Below are positions 37,083 through 46,425 of a stretch of 64,000 nucleotides of DNA, in pieces. The DNA is taken from NCBI RefSeq assembly GCF_030269605.1, contig NZ_BSTQ01000002.1:434001-498000 (forward strand), written 5' to 3'. Under the pieces are notes generated by a model that had not been told where the DNA came from, did not search any database, and was given only the letters and a program-made list of their open reading frames with translations. Position numbers and translations under genes: made by a program. Position 1 is the first letter of the stretch. Each line of letters starts with the position of its first letter. The stretch comes from Lentzea sp. NBRC 105346. GTDB taxonomy: Bacteria > Actinomycetota > Actinomycetes > Mycobacteriales > Pseudonocardiaceae.

Positions 37083-38488
37083 GAGAGGTCTCCTTCTGCT
37101 GGGCGTCGACCGGTGGCGAACGCGAGCAGCCGCGCCCGTTCGCTCTCGTCGACGAGCGACACGCTCGCCACGCGTTGGCCGGGATCGGCGGCGGCCGCGC
37201 GGAGCAGCCGCTCGTAGTGCGTCGCCATCCGCTGGATGGAGGCGGCGGTGAAGAGGTCGGTGTCGTACTTGAGGACACAGCGCACGGAGTCGCGGCTGCG
37301 GACCACCTCGAGCACGAGGTCGGTCTGGCCGACCTGCTGCGGCAGGTCCAGTGCGCTCAGCCGCAGCTCGTCGAACGCCACCTCGTGGCCCTCGCCGAGG
37401 TTCGCGAGCGACACCAGCTCGTCGCGCGGGTCGACGGTGATCATGCTGACGCTCACCTGGGCGAGCGCCTGCGTGCCGGCGCGGCTGGGGAGGCCGAGTG
37501 CGCGGTGCAGCATGGCGAACGGGAAGTCCACGTTGGCCATCGCGCCGGACATCTGCGTGTTGACGTCGGTGATCAGGTCGCGGAACGTCGTCGCGGTCGT
37601 GCACTGGGCGCGCAGCACGATCTTGTTCGAGTAGTAGCCGGGCACGCCGCGGTTCGCCAGGCCCATGCTGGACTGGGAGTCGCAGCCGATCAGGAAGTCG
37701 TGCTGCGCGGAGCAGCGGTACAGCAGCGCCTGGAAGACGCCGAGCATGTGCCGCACGGGCGTGACACGGGCCTTGCGGGAGGCGTGGAAGATGCCGTCCA
37801 CGACGTCCTGCGGCAGTTGGAACCGGTAACCGGCGCCCTGGAACCGTTGCCGCGCCGGGCGTGGGTGGTCCAACGCGAGCTCGAGCGTGGCCGGGGCGCC
37901 GCGCAGGGCGGACCGCCAGTAGGCCGCCATCTCCTCGGCCCTGGGCGATTCGAGCAGCCGCTGTTCGGCGGCGACGAAGTCGGCGTAGGTGTGGGCGAGC
38001 GGCGCCCAGTCCGGGTCACGCGCCTCGCGCACCGCGCGGTAGGCCTCGAGCAGATCCTTGACCACCAGCGTGAGCGAGGCGAAATCGGTCGCGATGTGGT
38101 GCACCACAAAGAGGAGCACCGCGTCCTCGGACGTCATTTTGAACAACACGAACCGGGCGGCGCCGTCGATGTCGAGCTTGAACGGCCGCGCGATCTCCGC
38201 CTGGACCAGCTCGGTGAGCCGGGCGTCGTCGGCGCCACGCGCGTCCCGCACGTCCAGGCCCACCAGACCGTCCTGCAGCACCCGTCCCGGCACGCCCGCG
38301 ATCTCGGTGAACAGCGAGCGCAGCATGTCGTGCCGCTCGACGGTCATGGCCACCGCGCGCAGCAGCGCGGGCACGTCCAGCGGGCCGCGCACCCGCATCG
38401 GCCACGCCACGTTGTAGGCCGCCGTCTCCGGTGCCATGCGGTGGATCAGCCAGAGCGCGTTCTGACCAACGGACAACGCGTGTTCCAT
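37079..38488 (-). CDS. Free-standing condensation domain (starter C, N-acylation)
   Basis: 469 residues, a single NRPS C domain. The catalytic motif HHIATDF is at residues 130-136 (the usual Gly replaced by Phe). Other core motifs are GQNALWLIHRM near the start and SVSMITVDPRDE near 340. It is the first gene of the NRPS operon (ATG 38488 behind GAGGAG), and the first NRPS protein lacks a C domain. I therefore infer that it joins the acyl chain made by the type II-like PKS to the first amino acid. Confidence 0.88.
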   Translation of the reverse strand: MEHALSVGQNALWLIHRMAPETAAYNVAWPMRVRGPLDVPALLRAVAMTVERHDMLRSLFTEIAGVPGRVLQDGLVGLDVRDARGADDARLTELVQAEIARPFKLDIDGAARFVLFKMTSEDAVLLFVVHHIATDFASLTLVVKDLLEAYRAVREARDPDWAPLAHTYADFVAAEQRLLESPRAEEMAAYWRSALRGAPATLELALDHPRPARQRFQGAGYRFQLPQDVVDGIFHASRKARVTPVRHMLGVFQALLYRCSAQHDFLIGCDSQSSMGLANRGVPGYYSNKIVLRAQCTTATTFRDLITDVNTQMSGAMANVDFPFAMLHRALGLPSRAGTQALAQVSVSMITVDPRDELVSLANLGEGHEVAFDELRLSALDLPQQVGQTDLVLEVVRSRDSVRCVLKYDTDLFTAASIQRMATHYERLLRAAAADPGQRVASVSLVDESERARLLAFATGRRPAEGDLS

Positions 38489-38562
38489 CGCGATTCGTCT
38501 CCTCGCTGAAATGCCTTTCCGGGCCGCATTTCCGCAAAGGACAATCGCTCGCGCACCCTGGG

Positions 38563-38664
38563 GGTCACATCACCCATGTGGGTACCCCCATCCAGGAAAT
38601 CCCTTGTCACAGCGCTCGTCTAGGTGTTTCACGCAAGCCCCTCGACCACATGGGCGATGTGACC
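38563..38664. promoter_or_regulatory. Facing operator pair in the NRPS/oxygenase divergent promoter
   Basis: GGTCACATCACCCATGTGG (from 38563) faces ACCACATGGGCGATGTGACC (38645-38664). The second, inverted, differs from the first at 2 of 20 positions. The pair lies in the 234-bp gap between the NRPS operon and the first oxygenase. A closely similar pair stands before the second oxygenase. An imperfect PimM-like sequence (12/16) lies at 38591-38606. Confidence 0.65.
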
Positions 38665-38722
38665 CGCACGTGTTTTGAAGAGGCTGGTTGCCAGTTCTGC
38701 GGAAATAGAGGGGAACGCGCAC

Positions 38723-39724
38723 ATGACCACCCAGAGCGAAATCCGGAATCCCGCGCTCGACACCACGTGCGGCGGGCCGACCACGATCCAGCTGACCGAT
38801 GAGGAGCGGTCCGCGATCCGCCGGCTGACCGACGACCTCACCGCCGATCCCGACGCGCGCATCGACACCAGGGACTGGGTGGAACGCGCGCGCGAACTGT
38901 CGTGCGAGCTTCCCCTCACCCTGCGAGTGGCGCTGCGCCGGTTCCGCCGCAGCCCCGGCCCCGAGGGCGTCCTGCTCGTCCGCGGCCTGCCCATCGACTC
39001 CTTGCCCGGCACACCATCGGTGCCCGGCTCGGTCGAACGGATCCCGACCCCGTACGCGTCCGCGCTGGTGCTGGCGTGCATGCAGATCGGCGACATCACC
39101 GCGTTCCGTCAGGAGAAGAGCGGTGCGCTGGTGCAGAACGTGGTACCCGTTCCCGGACAGGAGGACTTCCAGGGCAACGCGGGTTCGGTCACGTTGAAGA
39201 TGCACATCGAGAACGGCTTCCACTCCTACAAACCGGACTACGTAGCGTTGCTGTGCCTGCGCAACGACCACGACGACGTCGCCGGCCTGCGCACGTCGAG
39301 CATCCGCCGCGCCCTGCCGTTGCTGTCCAACGAGACGCGCGCCATCCTGTTCGAGCCGCGGTTCATCACCACGCCGCCCGCGTCGTTCGGCGACTACATC
39401 AGCGTCACGGGCGCGCGCCCGATCCTCGAGGGCGACCCGTCGGACCCGGACGTGCAGATCGACTTCGCCACCACCTCGGGCCTGGACTTGGGTGCTGCCG
39501 CGGCGATCGACGAGCTCGGCCACGCGTTCGACCAGGTGGAACGCACTTTTGTGTTGCGGTCCGGCGATCTGGCCATTGTGGACAATCGGCTCGCCATGCA
39601 CGGGCGGACCGCGTTCCGGCCGCGGTATGACGGGTTCGACCGCTGGCTGCTCCGCACGTCCATCCACATCGACCCGCGCCGCACCCGCCCGGCTCGGCCG
39701 GCCGACGGAGATGTTCTTTCCTGA
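38723..39724 (+). CDS. Fe(II)/2-oxoglutarate amino acid oxygenase (AsnO/clavaminate synthase-like), copy 1
   Basis: 333 residues starting ATG 38723 with GAGGGG upstream. The iron-binding facial triad is visible as HIENGFH (HxE, about residue 157) and the distal His in NRLAMHGR (about 293), with the 2OG-binding Arg in DRWLLRTS (about 309). The family hydroxylates free amino acids at the beta carbon (AsnO for Asn, VioC for Arg). It is 75% or more identical by eye to copy 2. The adjacent NRPS has an Asn-like A domain, so beta-hydroxy-Asn is the favoured product, as inference. Its stop overlaps the next start (TGATG). Confidence 0.9.
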   Translation: MTTQSEIRNPALDTTCGGPTTIQLTDEERSAIRRLTDDLTADPDARIDTRDWVERARELSCELPLTLRVALRRFRRSPGPEGVLLVRGLPIDSLPGTPSVPGSVERIPTPYASALVLACMQIGDITAFRQEKSGALVQNVVPVPGQEDFQGNAGSVTLKMHIENGFHSYKPDYVALLCLRNDHDDVAGLRTSSIRRALPLLSNETRAILFEPRFITTPPASFGDYISVTGARPILEGDPSDPDVQIDFATTSGLDLGAAAAIDELGHAFDQVERTFVLRSGDLAIVDNRLAMHGRTAFRPRYDGFDRWLLRTSIHIDPRRTRPARPADGDVLS

Positions 39725-41001
39725 TGCACCTTCACCTGGAAGGCAGCAGGCAGCCACTCTCCGGCGAGATCACTGTCCCGCCGTCGAAGTATCACGCCCA
39801 CCGGGCGCTCATCCTGGCCTCGCTCGCTCCCGGCGTCTCCCGGATCAACGGCGTGTGCAACGCGCGGCACGTCCGCTACACCATCAGCCTGCTGCGCAAG
39901 CTCGGTGTCCGCGTTGCCGTGGACTCCTCCGGTTATACGGTGACCGGTGGGACTTATGTTCCTGCCGCGTCGTCGGTCTCCGCGGGGAGTTCCGGGACGA
40001 CGCTGTACTTCATGCTGGGGTTGGCTTGTTTGGCATCCCAGCCGGTTGCCGTAACTGGTCAGAAGTACTTTCAGCGTCGGCCTGTTGGGCCCCTGTTGAC
40101 TGCGTTGCGTTCGCTTGGGGTTTCGTTGGAAGGGGACGGACTGCCGGTTCTCGTTCGACCCGGCCGTCCTACCGGTGGTCACGTGCGCATCCCCGGCACG
40201 TTGTCGCAGTGGGTGTCGGGGCTGATCCTGCTCGCGCCGTTCGCCACCGGGCCCACCGTGATCGAGGTTTCCGGGCCGTTGAACGAGCGGCCGTACGTCG
40301 AGCTGACCGTGTCGATGATGCGCCAGTTCGGGTTGTCCGTCTCCGTTTCTCCTGACTGGCGGCGGTTCTCTGTGGCGCCTGGGCAGGTGGCGGTGCCCTG
40401 TACTGTGACGCTGCCTCCGGATCTCGGGTCGGCGGCGTTTGGGATTGTCGCATCTGCGATTCGGCCCGCTGATGTCACTCTGCACGGGCTTGGTTCGCTG
40501 ACCGACCACCCTGAGGCTGCGTTCCTGGAGGTGGTCCGCGGGATGGGCGTGCCGCTGGATGCGTCTTCGTCCGCGGTTCGTCTGCGCCACGACGGCGTGG
40601 ACCTGCAGCCCGCCGTCGTGGACTGCCGGCTCGTACCCGACATGCTGCCTGTGCTGTCCACTTTGGCCTGTTTTGCTGGTGGGGAGACTGTGTTTGAGAA
40701 CGTCTCGCATGTGCGGCTCAAGGAGTCCGACCGGGTGGTCGCCATGACGCAGCTCAACAAGATGGGTGGCGATCTGCGGATGTCCGGGGATCGGCTTGTT
40801 GTCCGTGGAGTGCGTTCTTTGACTGGTACCGCCCTGTCGTCGTACAACGACCACCGGGTGCTCATGTCTCTGGCGCTGGCGGGGTCGGCGGCGCGGGGTC
40901 AGACCCGGCTTAGCTATCCCAACGCTTATCGGATCTCGTATCCCGGATTTTTGGGGGACATGGCCTCGCTGGGCATGCAGATCTCGGTACGTCGCAACTA
41001 G
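39724..41001 (+). CDS. EPSP-synthase family protein with altered active-site motif
   Basis: 425 residues, AroA/MurA superfamily. Conserved: PPSKYHAHRALILASL at the N-terminus (Lys and Arg of the S3P site), LSQWVSGL, PDMLPVL with the catalytic Asp, RLKESDR and YNDHRVLMSLALAG. Changed: the NAGTAMR/NSGTTxR motif is SSGTTLYF, so the Arg is replaced by Tyr. It may have lost or changed PEP handling and could act on another shikimate-type substrate. Codon usage is more T-rich than in its neighbours (many GTT, GGT, GCT codons around 39930-40100 and 40440-40960), hinting at a separate origin. Coupled to the upstream oxygenase by TGATG. Confidence 0.85.
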   Translation: MHLHLEGSRQPLSGEITVPPSKYHAHRALILASLAPGVSRINGVCNARHVRYTISLLRKLGVRVAVDSSGYTVTGGTYVPAASSVSAGSSGTTLYFMLGLACLASQPVAVTGQKYFQRRPVGPLLTALRSLGVSLEGDGLPVLVRPGRPTGGHVRIPGTLSQWVSGLILLAPFATGPTVIEVSGPLNERPYVELTVSMMRQFGLSVSVSPDWRRFSVAPGQVAVPCTVTLPPDLGSAAFGIVASAIRPADVTLHGLGSLTDHPEAAFLEVVRGMGVPLDASSSAVRLRHDGVDLQPAVVDCRLVPDMLPVLSTLACFAGGETVFENVSHVRLKESDRVVAMTQLNKMGGDLRMSGDRLVVRGVRSLTGTALSSYNDHRVLMSLALAGSAARGQTRLSYPNAYRISYPGFLGDMASLGMQISVRRN

Positions 41002-41082
41002 TCCACCTGTCCGGAGAGGCCCGTGGCTGCCCCAGCCGCGGGCCTCTCGTGTGTCTACCGGGGTCGTGCGTGGCGCTCGCTC

Positions 41083-41259
41083 GGCTGCCGGTTCCGTGCG
41101 TGGTTGCTGGCTTGGCTGCCGGTTCCGTGCGTGGTCGCCTGTTTGGCCGCCGGTTCCGTACGTGGTTGCTCGCTTGGCTGCCGGTTCCGTACGTGGTTGC
41201 TCGCTCGGCTGCCGGTTCCGTGCGTGGTCGCCCTTTTGTCGGCTGCCGGTGTCGTGGGG
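41083..41259. repeat. 31-bp tandem repeats
   Basis: Units starting GGCTGCCGGTTCCGTGCGTGG begin at 41083, 41114, 41145, 41176 and 41207 (the last unit 34 bp), with a partial unit at 41241 and an isolated copy at 41464. No spacers. The 31-bp period is not a multiple of three, so the array does not encode a repeat protein. It lies between convergent genes. Confidence 0.85.
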
Positions 41260-41289
41260 CGCTGCCTCTTCCGGGGGCGCCTTCGGCGC

Positions 41290-41410
41290 CGCGATTGGGG
41301 CTTGACTTGGGGCCCCTCGCGGCGTGGTGGGCCGGCTCCGCCGGCAGATGCAAGATCTGCCGGCCCGACAAGGGCTACCACACCGCACCCCAAGTCAAGC
41401 CCCAATCGCG
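41290..41410. terminator. Large palindrome between convergent EPSPS-like and KS genes
   Basis: Perfect 23-bp arms (41290-41312 and 41388-41410; GATTGGGGCTTGACTTGGGG and its complement) enclose a second stem GCCGGCAGAT/ATCTGCCGGC around GCAAG. A third small stem, GGCGCC-TTC-GGCGCC, precedes it. The position suits a two-way terminator. The rest of 41002-41502 holds no gene. Confidence 0.7.
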
Positions 41411-41502
41411 TTCCGTACGTGCCCACCAAACGCGCCCCACTCTGGGAGCGTGGTCGCCACCCTGGCTGCCGGTTCCGTGCGTGGTCGCGTTTCTTTGGTC
41501 GC

Positions 41503-42693
41503 TCATACCAGCGCCGGTTCGAAGCGGCGGAGCACTACCGCTGCGTTCGCCCCACCGAAACCCAGCGCATTGACCAGCACCGTGCGGACATCTGCCGGAC
41601 GGGCTACCGCAGGCACGTCTACCGGACACTCCGGGTCCGGCACCCTAGGCCCACCAACCGTCGGCGGCATGAACCCGTGCTGGATCGCCAGCACCCCAGC
41701 CACACAAGAGTGGGCGCCCGCCGCCCCGGCCGTGTGCCCGATCATGGACTTGATCCCGGTAATGGGCGGCAACGGCACGTCCCCGAACACATCGGCCAGC
41801 GCCCCGCACTCCATGGGGTCATTGGCCTTCGTGGCAGTCCCGTGCGCCATCACGAGGTCCACTTCCGACGGTTCAACCCCGGCGTTGTGCAGAGCCCCAC
41901 GCAGACACTCGGCCACAACCTCCTGGAACGGCCGCGTCGGGTGGTTCCCGTCGCAAGTCAGGTTGTAATCGAGCACCTCGGCCAGAATCGGCGCACCACG
42001 TTCGAGAGCGAACTCCAGCGACTCGAGCATCAGCATCGCAGCGCCCTCGGCGAACACCACCCCGGTCCGATCAGCCGAGAACGGCCGACAGGTGGTGGGC
42101 GACAGAGCCCCGTAGCGGTACATGGCCGAAAAGAGCCGCCGGTCAGTGGCGTCACCCCCGCCGACCAACGCGTACGAAGCCTCCCCGGACCGAATAGCGT
42201 CCAGCCCAGCACCGATGGCGAAGTTCCCCGCCGAGCACACGTTGGGAAACGCGAGGGGCTCGACATCCATCAACCCCAGCGAAGAAGCCACGGAGAGCGG
42301 CATCCGGCTCATCCGGAACCGCCTGGCCAGCAAGGGATCCAGGTTGGGCAGCCCCTTCTCCAACTCCATGGCACTCAGCGCGTCAAGGTCACGCCCGTCG
42401 CCATCGGTGGTGCCGACGGCGACCACGCCGCGAACGGAGGAGAACACCGAGGGGTCGGTCACGGCCTGGCGGGCGGCCGCGACGGTCATCTGCGTTGCGA
42501 TGCCCTGGGTGGGGTGCTCGGGGTCGTAGGGGAAGTCGGGTACCTCGTGCATGCGGGCGTGTGGGAAGCCGGTGGTGTCGAAGCACGTGATGTCCCGCGC
42601 ACCGCAACGCCCCTCACGCAGGCCGGTCAGGAACTCGGCACCGGTGCCGATGCTCGAGACGGCGCCCACGCCGGTGACCACTACACGAGACAT
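41503..42693 (-). CDS. Second type II-like ketosynthase (intact)
   Basis: 396 residues. Catalytic Cys is in LAFPNVCSAGNFAIG (about 163), His in MAHGTATKAND (about 298) and Lys-His in KSMIGHTAGAAG (about 330). Similar in type to the KS at 20122 but not identical, and with different surroundings of the Cys. It starts 10 bp after the LAL regulator gene and is probably co-transcribed with the PucR and LAL genes. It may prime or extend the chain with one of the two CLF-like partners, or make the short starter acyl unit. Confidence 0.9.
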   Translation of the reverse strand: MSRVVVTGVGAVSSIGTGAEFLTGLREGRCGARDITCFDTTGFPHARMHEVPDFPYDPEHPTQGIATQMTVAAARQAVTDPSVFSSVRGVVAVGTTDGDGRDLDALSAMELEKGLPNLDPLLARRFRMSRMPLSVASSLGLMDVEPLAFPNVCSAGNFAIGAGLDAIRSGEASYALVGGGDATDRRLFSAMYRYGALSPTTCRPFSADRTGVVFAEGAAMLMLESLEFALERGAPILAEVLDYNLTCDGNHPTRPFQEVVAECLRGALHNAGVEPSEVDLVMAHGTATKANDPMECGALADVFGDVPLPPITGIKSMIGHTAGAAGAHSCVAGVLAIQHGFMPPTVGGPRVPDPECPVDVPAVARPADVRTVLVNALGFGGANAAVVLRRFEPALV

Positions 42694-42703
42694 AGGAATA
42701 CCC

Positions 42704-45478
42704 CTAAGCGATGCGGTGACGGAGGCCCGTCAGCTCGACTCGCGAGCTGACGCCCAGTTTGCGGAACACGCGCCCCAGGTGCGCGTGCACGGTGTGCGGG
42801 GATACGAACATGCGGGCCGCCACCTGGCGGTTGGTCAGGCCCTCGGCTACCAGTTCGACTACGTCGCGTTCGGTGGGGGTCAGGCTTTCCCAGCCGGTTG
42901 CGGGGCGGTCGGCGTAGGTCCAGTGGCGGCGGCGAACACCGGCTTCGCGCAGCAAACGGCGTACGCGCGCTACCTCGCGGGAGCAGCCGGCCTCCTCGTA
43001 CGCCGTCATGGCGGACTCCAAAGCCTCGACCGCCTCTTGGCCGTCGGCGTGTACCAGGGCCAGGTCCTCCCACGCCACGCCGCGCGACCATGGGTCGCCG
43101 TAAGACGAAGCCGCCTTGCGCAGCAACGACGTGTCGCGGTCCAGTAGGCCGCGGACGTGGTCGGCCGCGGCGGTCAGGGTTTCGAGAGTGGGGTTGCGCT
43201 CGGCCAGCAGCTCGGCGTGGGAGGCTACGCGGTTGGCGATCTCGTCGTCGCGGTCCTCCAGGGCCAGGCGGACCAGCCATGCCGCCGCGGAGGGCTGCAG
43301 TAGGAGTTGGGACGGGCGTTCCAGCAGGTGGGCGTGCGTGGTGTCCAACATGGACAGTACGTGGCGTGGGGAGTGTTGGGCGGCCGCGATCTGCAGTTCG
43401 GCCCACGCCTGCCTGCCGTGGGCGTAGACCGGGCCCGTGCCGTCGCCGCGTTCCAGGTGTTGTTGGGCCTCAACGAGATCGCCGCGTCGCAGGGCCGCGG
43501 TTGCCAGCGTGGTGGCGGCGAGCGGTAGGAACCAGGTTACGCCCAGCTCGTCGGACAGTTCGATACCGGCGGCGGCCTCGGTCTCCGCCTCGGACAGCGA
43601 ACCTGCGCGGACGCGTACCCAGCCGCGGACGATGTGCAGGGACAGGCTGTGCACCAGGTGTTCGGTCAGTTCGATCTCGGTTTCCGCTGCGGCGATCTCC
43701 GCCTCGGCGCCGGTCAGGTCGCCGATCTCGGCCAGCATCGCGGCCAGCACCAGGCGTGGATGTGGCGCGGGGACGTTCCACCATGCCGATGCCGGGCAGC
43801 GGGTGGCGGCGCGTAGCAGTTCGAGCGCCTCGGCCATTTCGCCCTCTGCCCAGCGTTCCCGCGACAGCATCACGCGCGCTACCGCTACCGCTACCTCGTC
43901 GTCGCGATCCGGACGGTCCACATCGGACCCTGCTTCGTATTCGACCAGGACCTGTTCGGCCAGGCGGCTCGCCAGGCCGCGGTCACCTCGGGCGGCCGCT
44001 GCGGCGAGCATGGTGGCTCGGGCGGACGCGCGTACGCCGGCGTCGCCCTCGGGGACGGCCAGTGCTTGTTCGATCTCGGCTACCGCGCTCGCGTAACGGC
44101 CGGTCAGTACGCGGACCGCGCCCAGGATCGTGCGCAGGTTCGCCTCGACCGCGGCGGGGACCCGGCAGGCCAGTGAGGCGGACACCAGTTCCTCGACGTC
44201 GGTGAGTTTGCCCAGTTGTAGCAACGCGTTCGCGCGCACGCCGGTCAGCGCGTGGAACTCGGGGCTGCCGGGCATGGCCAGGCGCAGTGCCTTCGCCGAG
44301 ATGTCCGCGGCGGTGCGCGGCGCGCCGTGCAGGGCGCGTTCGGCGGCGTCGACCAAGGCCTCGATCGCCTGCGTGTCGCCGGGTAGGGCGCCGCGCAGCA
44401 GGTGGTCGGTGGCCGCGCCGGACGCGCCCGTGCGGCGGATCATCAGCAGGCCGATCTGGCGGTGCAGCGGGGCCGCTACGGACGGGGCCACCAGCTCGCC
44501 TACCGCGCGCCACACCAGGCCGTGCCGGAACGACAGGGCGTCGTCCTGCTCGTCGCTGTCCAGCAGACCCGCGCGCAGCACCTCACGGATCGCGCGCAGC
44601 ACGTCGGCGAGGCTGCGGCCCAGCACCTCGGCCACGTCGGCCAGGCGGAACGACCGGCCCAGGATCGCGGCCACCTCTAGTACGCCGATGGTGTCCGCGC
44701 CGAAGCCGTCCAATCGGTTGCGCACGGCCGAGATCAGTCGCTGCGGCAGCCGCGGCTGCTCCAGCACGGCGCGCCCATCGCGCACCACCACGGCGTTCTC
44801 CTCGCGCAGGCCTTCCAGCAACGCCGCCACCAGCGCCGGGTTGCCGTTCGAGCTGGCGCACAACGAGAGCAGGTCGGTGTCGGGTGCCGCGCCGAAGAAG
44901 TCCGTGACGACCCGCACCACCGAGCGCAACCGCAACGGAGTCAGGCGAATCCGCAGCGCGCCGTCCGCGGCGAGCCGGTCGAACAGCCGGCCCGCGGCCG
45001 CGGCGTCACCCGTGCCGTCGCGGCTGGCCAGCACCCACACCACCGGCCGCGGGCTCAGCTGCGCGGGGAACGACCGCAGCGCGGCCAGCGTCATCGGGTC
45101 GACCCACTGGACGTCGTCCAGCACGATCATCAACGGGCCCGCGGAAGCGCGTTCGTGCAACGCCTGCAGCAACTGCGTGGCGAGGCGCAGTGAGTCGCCC
45201 GACGCCCACACGGTCTGCCCGAGCGCGGCGGCGAGCGGGGCCAGCGGAGTCCACCGCGTCAGCTCGTCGCCTCGGCCCGCGCACACCGCGATGCCCATCT
45301 GTCCCGCGGTCTTCGCCACGTCGGCGAGCAGCCGGGTGCGGCCGATGCCGGCCTCACCTTCCAGGAGCAGCACGGCACTTCGGCCATCGACGACCTCGCC
45401 GAGCGTCTCGGTGATGCGCGTCCACGCCTCACCGTGCCCGTTCCTGCTGTCGACCACCGCCGGGAAATCTCGCATCAC
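42704..45478 (-). CDS. LAL-type LuxR regulator 1 (ATPase, TPR-like, HTH)
   Basis: 924 residues. Walker A GEAGIGRTRLL (about 40), Walker B LMIVLDDVQWVDP (about 118), a long helical TPR-like middle part, and a C-terminal LuxR HTH (about 860-915; LTPTERDVVELVAEGLTNRQVAARMFVSPHTV in two halves). The start GTG 45478 has GGAGG at 7 bp; ATG 45475 is an alternative. It follows the PucR-type gene after 14 bp and precedes the KS gene by 10 bp, so the three probably form one operon. Confidence 0.92.
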   Translation of the reverse strand: MMRDFPAVVDSRNGHGEAWTRITETLGEVVDGRSAVLLLEGEAGIGRTRLLADVAKTAGQMGIAVCAGRGDELTRWTPLAPLAAALGQTVWASGDSLRLATQLLQALHERASAGPLMIVLDDVQWVDPMTLAALRSFPAQLSPRPVVWVLASRDGTGDAAAAGRLFDRLAADGALRIRLTPLRLRSVVRVVTDFFGAAPDTDLLSLCASSNGNPALVAALLEGLREENAVVVRDGRAVLEQPRLPQRLISAVRNRLDGFGADTIGVLEVAAILGRSFRLADVAEVLGRSLADVLRAIREVLRAGLLDSDEQDDALSFRHGLVWRAVGELVAPSVAAPLHRQIGLLMIRRTGASGAATDHLLRGALPGDTQAIEALVDAAERALHGAPRTAADISAKALRLAMPGSPEFHALTGVRANALLQLGKLTDVEELVSASLACRVPAAVEANLRTILGAVRVLTGRYASAVAEIEQALAVPEGDAGVRASARATMLAAAAARGDRGLASRLAEQVLVEYEAGSDVDRPDRDDEVAVAVARVMLSRERWAEGEMAEALELLRAATRCPASAWWNVPAPHPRLVLAAMLAEIGDLTGAEAEIAAAETEIELTEHLVHSLSLHIVRGWVRVRAGSLSEAETEAAAGIELSDELGVTWFLPLAATTLATAALRRGDLVEAQQHLERGDGTGPVYAHGRQAWAELQIAAAQHSPRHVLSMLDTTHAHLLERPSQLLLQPSAAAWLVRLALEDRDDEIANRVASHAELLAERNPTLETLTAAADHVRGLLDRDTSLLRKAASSYGDPWSRGVAWEDLALVHADGQEAVEALESAMTAYEEAGCSREVARVRRLLREAGVRRRHWTYADRPATGWESLTPTERDVVELVAEGLTNRQVAARMFVSPHTVHAHLGRVFRKLGVSSRVELTGLRHRIA

Positions 45479-45492
45479 CTGCGTTCCTCCAT

Positions 45493-46203
45493 TCAGGACA
45501 ACGCGAACATCGTCATCGCGAGGCTGAAAAGCTGGGACCCGCGGCGACTCAGCGGGTGGAAGCCGGTGATCTCCTCGACGCGGCCGAGCCGGTAGTCGAG
45601 GGTGCTGCGGTGGATGAACAGCTCGGCGGCCGCGCGGTTGCGGTTGTGGTCCACGCGGACGAGCACGGCGAGCGTGTCGAAGAGGGTGGGGCTCGACTTG
45701 AGCGAGCGGATCAGGGACACGAGCCGGTCGGACACCGCGTCGTTGCGCGCGACCGCGTACTCGACCAGCACGTCGTCCAGTTCGTAGACGCCGGGCGGCC
45801 TGCGGGAGGCACGGACGAGCGCGAGCACGTCCACCGCCTCGGTGTGCGACGACGAGATCCGCGCGCGCGGTCCACTCGCGACCGCGCACCAGGCGCGGCC
45901 GTCGAGGCGGCGCGCGAGCTCGCCGGCCGTCCAGGTCCTGCGGTCGGGGTTCTCCGGCAGCAGCACGACGCCGCCCGCGAGGGTGGGGGCGAACAGCGCG
46001 TCCTCGTCGTCGAAGAGCGCCGGCACCGGTTCGGCGGGCGGCTCCTCGGCCCATTCCAGCGCGGCCACCGTGTAGGCGGACGCGAGCAGCGTCTCGTCGT
46101 CGACCCCCACCTCGGCGCCGTCGATCAGGCGCGTGGCGAGGTCCCCGGTGGCCGCGGGCGGGCACAGGGTGAGGCGATCACGGCCGAGAGTGGCATTCCG
46201 CAT
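45493..46203 (-). CDS. PucR/CdaR-type helix-turn-helix regulator
   Basis: 236 residues. The C-terminal HTH_30 (PucR) domain is clear: LAVLVRVDHNRNRAAAELF, then HRSTLDYRLGRVEEITG (about residues 175-220). The N-terminal part is an unclassified sensor-like region with no recognised family. ATG 46203 follows GGAGG at 11 bp; longer reading frames upstream run through the hairpin and are rejected. First gene of the operon with LAL 1 and the second KS. Confidence 0.87.
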   Translation of the reverse strand: MRNATLGRDRLTLCPPAATGDLATRLIDGAEVGVDDETLLASAYTVAALEWAEEPPAEPVPALFDDEDALFAPTLAGGVVLLPENPDRRTWTAGELARRLDGRAWCAVASGPRARISSSHTEAVDVLALVRASRRPPGVYELDDVLVEYAVARNDAVSDRLVSLIRSLKSSPTLFDTLAVLVRVDHNRNRAAAELFIHRSTLDYRLGRVEEITGFHPLSRRGSQLFSLAMTMFALS

Positions 46204-46342
46204 GACTGACCCCGCCTCCAACTGTCGGCAAAACCGGGAATTACCTGCTGAGACAAGCACTACCGAGACTATGTAATGGGGCTTGCCAGCGAGCAACGGG
46301 GATATACCTGGTATGGCAAAGAGTGTGGTCGCCCGAGGGCGG

Positions 46343-46394
46343 ATGGTTCGGTGTCGTCCGGCCGAAACGGCCGCCCGGCTCGACACCGAACCAT
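46343..46394. promoter_or_regulatory. Strong hairpin / operator between the Asn-rich ORF and the PucR gene
   Basis: ATGGTTCGGTGTCG (46343-46356) pairs perfectly with 46381-46394, with an inner stem GGCCG-AAA-CGGCC (46360-46372) and outer CCCGAGG/CCTCGGG (about 46332 and 46402). It could act as an attenuator or as an operator. The half-site TGGTTCGGT recurs upstream of the PAS-LuxR gene at 53446 and, inverted, at 53512. Confidence 0.65.
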
Positions 46395-46425
46395 GACCGC
46401 ACCTCGGGTATACCTGTTCAACCGA

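Noticed and set aside
38570-39757. Minus-strand ORF over oxygenase copy 1
   Set aside because: Antisense shadow; the plus strand has the iron-binding motifs and a paralogue of equal length.
41083-41259. CRISPR array
   Set aside because: The 31-bp units are contiguous with no spacers, and no cas genes are present.
45493-46386. 297-codon form of the PucR-type regulator
   Set aside because: The extra N-terminal residues run through the hairpin at 46343-46394 and lack a ribosome site; ATG 46203 has GGAGG.
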